Assembly (NCBI GenBank): GCA_022578605.1
Contig: MU394109.1
Coordinates: 1-64,000 of the forward strand
Length of the DNA stretch: 64,000 nucleotides
Origin: Camillea tinctor
Lineage: Eukaryota; Ascomycota; Sordariomycetes; Xylariales; Xylariaceae
Reading direction: 5' to 3'
The translations under genes were made by a program, and so were the position numbers. Positions 23,254 to 33,378 of this stretch are shown here, in pieces. Every line of letters starts with the position of its first letter. Within the stretch, counting starts at the first letter, position 1. The notes beneath the pieces were generated by a model. The model saw nothing but the letters and a program-made list of their open reading frames with translations. It did not search any database and was not told the DNA's origin.

Positions 23254-26200
23254 CTATGAAGGTAATTGATGAGAATGGTTCATTGCCGGTGGGTTCAACA
23301 TACCGCCAACAACGCCCTCGGCCCCAATATTGCTTTGCTGTACTCCTTGATGACTATTTCCAAGCTGCTGGGTCATGATGTTTTGCTGTTGTAGTGAGTT
23401 CAGGTTCATTGCATACTGAGGATTGGGCTGTGTGTTGGCCTGCGTCGGTCCATTCCGGATTTGTTGATGTTGGATATGGCCCTGCAAACCTGGCTGTTGT
23501 TGCACTAGCAGCTGTTCTTGGTGTTGGTAGGCGTATTGCTGCTGTGGCTGTATTATTCCCTGCTGTCCAAACTGCCCTTGTACGTGCTGATAGCTACCTT
23601 GAGGGATACTTTGCGTACCTATCGACCCTTGGTGCTGGTGCGGTGGGAACCCTGGTACTAGTTGTGTTCCTTGTGGTATTGTTTGCTGTTGATACGGAGA
23701 GGCCATGTTTTCTGCATCCAGTCCAAATGCCATTCCACTCCCATCTATAGATCCATGTCTTTCCATTCTCAAATTCGATTCCATCGTACCCCTAGTATTC
23801 TCAGGCTTGGCCCATCGGTCATGCCGAATTCCCCAAGTCATCGCCTTGTCAGCGTCCGATTTACAATGAATACTCCAGAGGTAATTGTTGAACTGTCTAG
23901 ACACTTTCGCCACTTTACTAAAGTGTTCTCTCTTAAGTTCGATCTTCTCAGTGCCCTGGTGCTTATATCCTGCGAGAGCTACCGCACTCTGGAAGGCGTT
24001 ACGGATTTGCCTGCCGTTCCAGACGGGGCCAATGCCGGAATTAGACTCCATCTGTTCGTTGAAAAATTCCTCAGCATAATCAAGGATTTCGTTGTGCTCA
24101 AGGTCGATGAGACCACTGTCGGCGAGCTTTTTCAGGTGAGTCTCCCAGATGCGCTGAGTGGGCTTCCACTTCAGGGGAGGGTAGTAAAGTGCCATGTGTA
24201 AGCGGGACTTGAGTGCCTCGTCAAATACACCCACCCTATTGCTCGTGAGAAATAGTATCCCTTCATAGTATTCTAAGACACGAAGAAAAACTATTGCAGT
24301 ATTAGTGATACGAAAAATCTTAAAGAGGACGTTGTAGGGGCGTAATTAAAGTTAGTCAAGCCGGAACCCAAACTCACCAGAAACCAGAGCATTGCGCTGA
24401 ATATCTTCGGTGCTGCGCTGGGCAAGGAAAACATCAGCCTCATCGAGTAATAGTACACAGTTCCATAGTTGGGCCAGATGGAATGTTTCTTGGAGCTTGG
24501 CTTCTACTTCTCTAGGAGATGTTCCAAGGTCGCCTATACCATAGTTATTAGAGTATATCCTAAGTCAATATTTCTGGTGATAAGTGTACAAACCGCAGGT
24601 AATTGGTAGCAATGGCCTATTGTTAGCTTCGGCAGCGCATTCTATTCTTATGTTAAATTCCGTATACTCATTTTTATGTTTACGGGAAGAGCTTACCTGC
24701 TGTAGACGTCTTTCCTACCCCCGGAACACCATGTAGGAGAATGACAACCCCCTTTCCTATCGAAAAACTTTAGCGTCTAGAAATTATAGTGAAGGTAAAA
24801 CCATACCCTTGGCCCGAACAAGGTCAAATTGCAATTTGCTGCCAGCATTTCCCTCAATGTGAGATTGGATTAGAGATTGAACAATCTCCTTGTGTCCGGA
24901 TGGTAGCTCCAGGTGATTCCACGGCTCAGGTCGAGGCTGCCTCTCACGAAGCATATCTTTGCCCTCCTTGTCTTTTCCGAGTTTAATACAAGCTAATATT
25001 TCCCATCATTGGGAGTCAGCAAAGGGATCAGTTCATAATACAGCTGTAATGTATATAGGAGAAATCAGTTGACTATTGACGTACCCCACTTGCGAGTTCT
25101 AAAGATAAAGGCAAAGACACGGCAGGGGAGGAGAAGAAGGTCCTCATCCTCAGTGGGAGGATGGCTTTGATCCCACTTTTGGCACCTCTCTATCTCGGTA
25201 GCCATCAGCCGTTCGGCACTCTTACGATCCCACATCGAGTCTTTATCGGTCCCCTGATGTTCATCTAAATCGATTTCTTCTTCAAATCGACGATATAAGG
25301 AGTTTGGCCGCCAGTCAGGCACTGCGTGCAGAGCACGTTCCATATCTACCATGACTTCGCTGTCAATCCATTCGGAATACCGAGAAGCATTCTCTGGTAA
25401 TATTTTGTCACTGCTCGTCATCTCTTCTCCATTAGGTTTTTGTAACTGGTTTCTCCCCGTATAGTCCCGATTACTAGGTCGTGTACATTTAATAAAGTTG
25501 CGACCATAATCCAATGCGGCTTCTCGGTTGATGTATTTCTTGTCTTCCGCCGCCTGGAGGGGACATACAGGAAGATTAGTGATTGATTCCCGCCCATCGA
25601 AAGGATCAATAACGAATCGATGAAAGACATGGATGTAACGGCTACCGTCAAAGTCGATATAATAACAGTCAATGACAAACTGGGAGAGTTTAGGTCCCAC
25701 CGAGACCAAAGGTTTTCCAGGGTTTGTGTTATTGTGCTTCGATACTCTACCCCCTACTCTCTGAATCACCTTCCAGATTTTCTGAGGAACTTTTTTGTCC
25801 TTGACATATATGAGAGATCCAGTAGGGAATATATACCAGAGATCAGAGAAGTACACAGAGTCGTCTGCTCCTCTAGACATGGACGGAGTGATGTAGTGAT
25901 CCATAAACTTGACGAGGATACGGAGGTCTTTGATGAGGCCTGTGTGTTCAGGCATCGTTTGACTCTGTACGTCCAACTTATGCAAATAGTTTATGGAGTC
26001 AGATGGAGGATTGGTCTTCCAATCAAGGTCATATTCATCCTCACTCATGTCCATTACGGCCTTCCGGTGCTCCTCAAGTTCGATGAGGCGACCGCGTATA
26101 ACTTTGTCCAAGTAAACAAGGATCTTGAAGGGCCTCAGAATCGAAAAATGTGTGTTCCCATCATCACCAGGGTACCAACTAAGCATGCCATCGCAGATAT

Positions 26201-26825
26201 TCCAATCAAGGTATATCATTAGACGCATCGATTTCACCACGATCAGCTCTGGAAGCTCAGATCGGTCATGGGTGAGGTTTTGTAGGGTTGTAAGAGAGCC
26301 ACCTATCTGGCAATTCGTGGGTGTCAGTGCTTTGGAATCATCTGGAGCTGCTGGGCCATCTAGGATATATATTGTGGGGTGTTCGGCCTCGACGTTTCCG
26401 GGAATTGAACTCCATTTAGAGAACTTGAGTTCACAGGTGGAAATTAGACGCTTCGGGGATAGAGTGCTAGTAAACTCAGAGCCCTTTGTGAACTGATCCG
26501 CGAGCCTGAACTGTATCTTGCTTAACGCTTCAGCCTTCAATGCGATAGATTGAATTAAGTCGTGGAGCCCCTCTGACGGTTTTCTATACTCGAGACCGAC
26601 CAATTTGTTGAGGCTCTTCTCCAGTGACTTAATTTCCTTCAAGGTTTCGAGAACTATATTCTCTGAATGTTCGTCTTGAGAAGCATTCTCTGAGGTAGTG
26701 TCGTCGTCTGAAGGTTTTGTCTTCGCCGGAGGCCCCTTAGATAAATCAACGGTCGAGTTGATTTCACCTATGAACTCAGTAGAATGAGAAACAACGGGGA
26801 TATCAACAGAGGTATCTAGAGACAT
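23254..26825 (-). CDS. AAA+ ATPase with N-terminal DUF7025-type domain
   Basis: Six exons on the minus strand: 25085-26825, 24807-24992, 24697-24756, 24594-24641, 24378-24533 and 23254-24290; introns of 92, 50, 55, 60 and 87 bases. The spliced frame is 3228 bases, 1075 residues. A long N-terminal part contains a DSVYFSDLWYIFPTGSLIYVKD-like block (key: FSDLW.IF..G.L) and the LLLLPCRVFAFIFRTRKWA block typical of fungal DUF7025 proteins. The AAA core has Walker A HGVPGVGKTST (about 651-661) and Walker B VLLLDEADVFLAQR (about 705-718), then LFLTSNR (sensor 1). The C-terminal ~160 residues are Gln-rich and low-complexity. Role unknown; the family is amplified in filamentous fungi. An in-frame upstream ATG at 27164 exists, but the sequence between looks like leader. 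It is divergent from the STAND-like gene. Confidence 0.92.
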
Positions 26826-27727
26826 CGTTGGAAGTTTGATGGGGAGAAGAAAAGAGAAAAGAGGATTATGATTTCCAATATGGATGCTATGAAATATACA
26901 GAACAGAAACGGTTTGAAAGGCTCTGGAGAGAAATGGTTGAAATTTACGAAAGATAGGTGAATCTGTGATAGCACACGTAGGTCACAGCGGACGTATAAA
27001 GGGCTCAGTCTGCGCAATATTGGATCATCAAAGGTCTTGGGGGATGCGAAATACCCCCAAATGTTCTGATCTCCTATCGAGTCGCCGAGGCTGAGATATA
27101 TTACAGTGTTAATCGCAGCTGAATCTCTTGGTACTGCTCGACGCGTATCCTCTAATTTCCCCATTTGCTCACGTCACTGAGTCCAAATGCACAACGAAAC
27201 GCCACTAAGCCACGAAAATATATATTCCAGAAATAGTCTCCCATCATGGCATTGTTATAATGCAACTGCTCTATAAAATAGGTTGTCACATTTTCAGCTA
27301 CAACCGTAGCTTTATCAAAGGCCACGTAAGGGGATTAGGTGGAACAAAGGAAGTGTTTCCATATACAGTAATGGCAACACATACCACATAATGATTACCT
27401 AGTAAGTACTTGATTAGCCCCTTATGACAGGTCATCTAATAGTATCAGCGGAATTCGTAATGAGTATAATGCCTCTCATGGTCATGAAAATGTACCCTGC
27501 CTCCAGCCTTGATCCTCTTCCAACTTAGATACTATGAAAAGCCGAAGAGCCGAATTGTTAGTCTAGAAAACAGAACATAGAAGCTGTCCGTATGTAAACA
27601 AGCCACTCTGCTCTGCGTAGTCACTTAGGTAGCTCGGTTCCTTGCGCAACACCAATAAAACTCTCTCCGTCTAAGGGTTTACATCGTGACAGATATTTTC
27701 AATCTCGGCACCAGGCACTCTACTGTT
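26826..27727. promoter_or_regulatory. Shared divergent promoter region of the AAA+ and STAND-like genes
   Basis: A 902-base spacer between two divergent starts (26825 minus, 27728 plus). The frame upstream of 26825 stays open to an ATG at 27164, but its composition is noncoding-like. No specific operator is recognised. Confidence 0.45.
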
Positions 27728-29834
27728 ATGGATAATGTCGACAGATTTCTAACCAGCGAAGTTGGGACTTCCTTACCTGAGCTAGACAATATTGATAGTG
27801 ACGCGCTTAAAGAAGCCGCACAGCTATATGCGTATTATGGTGGTCGTTTACCGAGCCCACCACCACCTCAATCACTTAAACCTTCACAGAAGTAAGTTGT
27901 AACGCCGCAAATATCACACTGATGTCATTATTATTGACTGTTATGTTATACTAAAGGCTTGAGACATTTGTCCATGAGTTTAGACTTGGCATGGATGACT
28001 TCCTAAGACGTTCAAACGACGATGAGGCCAAAAAGGCCTTCGCCAACAGCTCGTGGGATGGAGTGCAGGAAGAAGCAGACAAAGCATGGAAAGCGTATAA
28101 CGAGCATAGACATCCCAAAAACAAAATCAAAAGGGCTTTGGGGACAATTGACCACGCAGTTGAAAGGGTCATAACGAGCTCTTACATCGAGATCCTGATG
28201 GAATTAGTGCCAGATGGAGAGTATTCATCGCTCCTGTCTGGGGGGCTTAGATTGGTCTATAATGTGAGGGGAGCTGGCCGATTAATACCAAGAAAGATAA
28301 TATAGCTAACTAAAGAATAGGCAGCTCTAAGAAAGAAGGATCTTCTGGAAAGCATTGTTGAGCTCTTTGACAGTTTGTCGGGGCGGGCAACAGACGTCAA
28401 GGCCAAAGTCAAGTTATATAGCTATGATCCTGACTTGAGAACCAAATCTGAGGAGCTGTACATGGCAGTTATGGACTGCGTAAAGTATAGTATGCAATGG
28501 TTGAATGAATCTAGTGCTTGTGAGTGAAATGCGTGCGCCAGTGCCTTCCCATCGAAATGAAAGGAGAACTCAAGAAACCCACACAAGGGAAAATATATAT
28601 TGGAAAATAGAAAGGCTAATCGGTATTTTTGACCAGTGCAATCCTTCAAAGCCTTCTTCCAACAAAGCAAGTATGGGACACAATTGAAAGACGTCAAGGA
28701 AAACATTGACAAGAAAGCCCGAGAGTTCGAGGAAGCAGTCAGTATGTGTTTGAGGCGAGAGGTATCTAGTATACACCGAGATGTCAAGTGTATGAAGGAG
28801 CCACTGATTTACGTACGCGCGCTGCTCACGGGATTTGTCAAAGATTTTCCTTGTGAGTATCTCTCTATCTTCTTTCTGGTTAGGACACGACTAGAAGCTG
28901 ATTTGGTGATGATGCTATAGCTCGGTTAGATCAGCTTTTAGAGGAGGTTCGAAGAGAGCGAACGCCTATGATCACATATGTGCAACCCCCGATATTCAAC
29001 ATCACGCCCTTATCACATAATATGTCGGCAACTATAGCAAGCTGGGATCTACTTCAGTGGCTAGCAGTAGAATACAATTCCGATCATAGGATTGCTCTTA
29101 GGGATTTAGAATCCAACGAAGCCGCGGCATTTCGACACATACCAAATCACGTACAGCAAGAGAAGATGGGCTTCCTAACATCAAGTCGTCAATTTACAAC
29201 ATGGCTCCGTAGCATGGACTCGGGCTTTCTCGTCACTTATGATAGTGAGCACTCCCAGAGTGTGCTCACTACTCTGAGTCACCTTTGTGGGTTTATGGCA
29301 AGTACCATGCGCACTCTGGGTATGTGGACGCTTGTGTTCTTTTGTGGGCTACACACGGCTGCTGCGTCAAAATTACAGGGTGGCAAGGGACTCATGCGGG
29401 CTATTACTTTACGACTACTCTCCACCTTGCCATCCGAAACATTCGCATCTCCAAAGAACCCCCACTTTGTAGCCAGCATGTTGAAGGGGGGGGATATAGG
29501 GATGATATGCTCCGTTTTTACTATGGTGCTAGATGCAATACCGGCGGGCATGGTATTCATACTGATTGATGGGGCACATTGGAATGATACTGAAGCGAGG
29601 TCTGATGAGATGCGGGCCGTGGTGCGATTCATGTATAGGGCAACGGAGAAGTTGCGTATGGCTAGAAGGGGGTTAGTCCTCAAAGTGCTGATGACAAACC
29701 CGTCGGCAAGACAGCGGTACCAATGGAACATCCCAGTGGAAGATCTTTATATGGAAAGACAGCTTGCAGCAGGCGGACATCAAGGGCGTGAGCAACAGGT
29801 TGTTGCTGATACAGTTGCAGGGCAGCACATATAA
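27728..29834 (+). CDS. DUF7708/STAND-like protein with degenerate P-loop
   Basis: Five exons: 27728-27891, 27957-28263, 28321-28519, 28637-28852 and 28921-29834; introns of 65, 57, 117 and 68 bases; 1800 bases, 599 residues. Residues about 70-300 match the pattern of the fungal DUF7708 helical domain: W..V..EAD.A...Y, then LVPDGEYSSLLSGGLRLVYNA, then DPDLR..SEELY and KAFFQQSKYG. The C-terminal part looks like a STAND-type NTPase: VFFCGLHT and a Walker B-like VFILIDGAHW are present. At the expected Walker A position there is only LVTYDSEHSQSVLTT, with no GxxxxGK[ST]. Nucleotide hydrolysis is therefore doubtful. Related full-length fungal proteins are NLR-like or signalling proteins. No ankyrin, WD40 or TPR repeats follow, so the protein ends right after the NTPase-like domain. 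Confidence 0.8.
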
Positions 29835-31622
29835 TGTCACCAGGAGTGAACTTAGGAAGATAGGTAGATAAAAAAAACAAAAGGGGGGCTTGGATACTAC
29901 CATTCATTTACTATAGCTCATAAGCCATCTGGGATTATTTTATATTTATAGATCTAATGACAAGTAATGAAGTTACAAACACTGCTTTTGAAGAGAGGCT
30001 ATAGGATAATTATACCTGTCACAACGCAATATATAATCCCGACACCTAATCATTACTGGAGACTTGCTGTAAATAGTGACAAAAGACTAATGGACGTACC
30101 AGGACCTCAAGAGAGGGCCCAGTAGCCATTAATCTTAGCCTAGTAACAACCCATTGTTCTCATATTTTTCTTTCGAAACCCGCAGTATGACTCTTAAAAC
30201 TGTTGAAAGTCAGGTTCATACCTGAAGATGCATATACCCCTGAGAAAGATATGATGGTATATTCTAAACGTGTCTTGTTTGAGAGAATAGATTCAACAGC
30301 GTAAACGTATTATACCCCCTTCATTTACGTGATTTATCATGTAATCTCCTCTACTCAGGTTTGGTTATTGATTTTTGGGTGCTTAGGTGGTATGTCTACA
30401 TTAGCATCTGCGGCTTAAGATGCCTATAAATATAAAATGATTTTTAGGGGGCTACAATGTTTATATTCTAGCTACGAGAAGCCAGTGACGTGGTTTTGCG
30501 TCAAGTTAAAAGCCGAGCTGGAGACCGCCTTTGTGTCCAAGTTGACCCTGTAAGACGGCCGCGTATGTCGTGGAAGGATCTTCAATTCAGATATGCTTTG
30601 GAGACCGACAAGTCCTACCACTATAACGATCAAATAAAAGGCACGCGAAGAAGGGTTTCGCTAAACACATCCTATCCAACCTACCGCCAATCTCATCCGC
30701 TTAGTCGACGATAAAATCTACGGAGGCTTGTTTTGTGTGTCCTTGAGGGGCAATATCTATTTGACGGCTCTCATTTGTTACCCTCTGAAGTACATACTTT
30801 ACATTAGCTCCGCCGTACACTAAAATGTCTTGGCCAACGTTGAAACCTATGTGGGATAGGATCTACAAATTACCAACCCCAAGGCTCAGTTTACTAACTA
30901 CCTAGGTAGTGTGTGTGAACTAATGTAGGTAATTAGGTAGGTAGTTGAAACTAGAATTTAGTATAGAGATAAGCCCTATACTATATGACGATGAGATTAT
31001 ACATGTAACAATGTCAACGCCTTCATATTTTCAATCATCGATGTTCATGTTCTTACTTACCTGTGTACTTCAGAATAATAAGCGGCTAACACGGACCCCT
31101 TTTATTACCAAAAAGTCTGGGGAAGGTAAACGCGATATCCACATCTCGCTGTACACGGATCTAAAGCTTCGATTCTTCTTCCATGATTGCCAAGGATTCC
31201 TTTGTCGTGAATAATAAACGAGCTGACACTTTGAGCCATCTGAATGGCTATGCTACGCGGGTGAGGAAAGGAAATGCGCTCAGCCACCCCTGTCGCCGTG
31301 CTACACCTTACCTTATGTATCAGGTATCTAATAGATCCTATTTGCAGTGCCCATACGATCCATTCCACTCTATAGGTAGGATCACTTTCAGCCTTATGTA
31401 TTTTTGCGGCGCAGCGCGGCCAATTGAGCCAAGCCTTGATCTGAGCTCATCAAGCCTCCTTTAATGTCAAGGGGCAAGGGAGAATAGGCAGTCTCTTATG
31501 ACATGAGACATACATCAGGTTTGAATGGTAATATGTATAAGAGAAAAAAAAAGTAGATCCATCATTGCGTTCCTACCAGACATCATTTAATTTCTTTCCT
31601 TTTTCCTTCTAGAAGGATACAA
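29835..31622. other. 1.8 kb AT-rich spacer
   Basis: No supported gene; open frames at 30490-30714 and 31105-31464 have no features. It contains CTAGGTAG/TAGGTAGG motifs at 30900-30945. The last part carries the promoter of the second Zn2Cys6 gene. Confidence 0.55.
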
Positions 31623-33378
31623 ATGCCGAACGCCATGCAAAAGAGGAGATCCCATAAGAAATCCCGTAGGGGATGCATAAATTGTAAGAAGTGGCACACG
31701 AAGGTGAGAAAGCAAGAAGAGAAGAAAATCCTACTCAATCTGGTTCCTGCCAATTGATGATTACCCGGGGACGCCACCAAGTTAAACTACATCTGCTAGA
31801 GAGTTGCGCACGGCTTTCTTACTGACATTGCCTGACAGTGCGATGAGCTAGGTCCGCCGTGTACCAATTGCTCGTTGCGGAATGCGAAATGCGAGTACGC
31901 CTGGTCGACACGCGAAAAGTCACTGGCCCTCGCGCAGCAGCGCAGAGGTGGCAGTAGTAGTGTAGCGAGCTCTGACGATGGCCGGAGCATGAGAAAATCA
32001 GCCACGCCCGAGATCCCGGCGTCCCTGCGAGTGCTAGAGCTCGAGCTGATGCACCAGTGGGCCACGAGCACGTTCCAGAGCTTCGCCAGCATCCCAGAGG
32101 ACTACCACTATCTGCAGAATGTCCTGCCGCGGGAGGCGCTAGGATGCGATTATCTCCTAAATGGCATATTCACGGCGTCCGCGCTGCACATGTCTACGAG
32201 GGTCCAGGGAAAGGAGGCGAAGATGTACTATAACAAGGCAATGGAACTATGTAAGTCATACCATAGATACTAGTCCCATATCTATACAACTTCTACTAAC
32301 ACTTCTATCTTTCCTTCTACGCATAGACGACAAAGCCAGCATATCGTTCCGGACTGAGCTCAGCAGCAGCAGCGCGCGGCGAGACCGGCATCACCTGCTG
32401 TACATGTTCTCGGCGATGACGGCGTTCATCAACATCACATTTGCGCAGTGCGCGTTCCGGCCGGGCGACGAGCGGGGGATCCTGTCGAGCGTAGCGGTGG
32501 CCTTCGACCTGCTGAACGGGTGCCTGTCCATCGCGCTGGCCGACTTCGCCGCGCTGCTCGAGAGCCCCATCCCGCTGCAGACTTTCTTCAGCCTCGGCGA
32601 GGCCTCCGCCGACCTCATCGACCCCGACGCCCGCGCCGCGCTCGACCGTCTCGAAGCTATCAGTGAGAGGTACTTTGCTACTACCAGTGCGACCACTACT
32701 ACGGAATCTACTGTGGAATCTGCAACTATGGAAGCTGCCGCTGCCACCACTACCACCACCACCCCGATTCCCGTCGTTCTCCTCCCCGAAGACCCCGCCG
32801 CCGTCTCAACATCCATATCCACATCCACATCCACATCCGCCTCTCCCTCCGCGGGGCTCCCCACCACCCTCTGCGCGCCCAGCTCTCCCTACTTGTCAAC
32901 CACAACCCCTCCCTATGCGCCAACTCCAACCCCGACTCTCTCCACCACCCATCCCCCGTCCTCAATCCCAACATCGACCCCTCCCCTCCCCTCAGCCCCC
33001 GCTGCGCCACACCCCTACACCCCAGCGCTCACGTTCCTAACCCGGTGCTACGCCGAAGACGCGCGGGGCGTCTTCGGGGGGTTCAGCGCGGCCTTCCCGA
33101 GCGCGTGCGGGGCCGGGTTCGCGGCGGCGATCCAGCGGCCCGACCCGCTGGCCCTGCTGATCCTGATGCACTGGGCGGTGCTGCTGGAGCGCATGGGGGG
33201 CGAGTACTGGTGGGCGCGGGACCTGGGGCAGCGGGTGGTGGAGGGGGCGACGGGGGCGTTGGTGGTGAGTATGGGTACGGAAGGAGAAGGGGGAGGAGGA
33301 AGGGGAGAATGGGAGGCGGATTGGGTGGAGAGTGTGGCGTGGGTTAGGGGACGGGTTGGGTTGGTGGTTTGGGGGTAA
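31623..33378 (+). CDS. Zn2Cys6 transcription factor, Upc2/fungal_trans_2-like
   Basis: Three exons: 31623-31703, 31839-32250 and 32327-33378; introns of 135 and 76 bases; 1545 bases, 514 residues. The zinc cluster C18-x2-C21-x6-C28-x6-C35-x2-C38-x6-C45 (CINCKKWHTKC, then CTNCSLRNAKC) is split by intron 1 immediately before C28. The region after the linker, with LELMHQWATSTFQSFA and LLNGIFTASALHMS, has the layout of the Upc2/Ecm22-like group. A roughly 130-residue stretch of Thr/Ser/Pro/Val low complexity (about 345-400 and around) interrupts the C-terminal ligand or regulatory half. Nuclear regulator; targets unknown. The 3' half is markedly GC-rich compared with its surroundings. Confidence 0.9.

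Noticed and set aside
26826..27164. In-frame N-terminal extension of the AAA+ ATPase to ATG 27164
   Set aside because: The 113 residues look like translated leader (Phe/His-rich, no conserved block); the ATG at 26825 is the better start, although the extension is not excluded.
11946..33378. Secondary-metabolite cluster
   Set aside because: Two Zn2Cys6 factors and a hydrolase are present, but no polyketide synthase, peptide synthetase, terpene cyclase, P450 or transporter.
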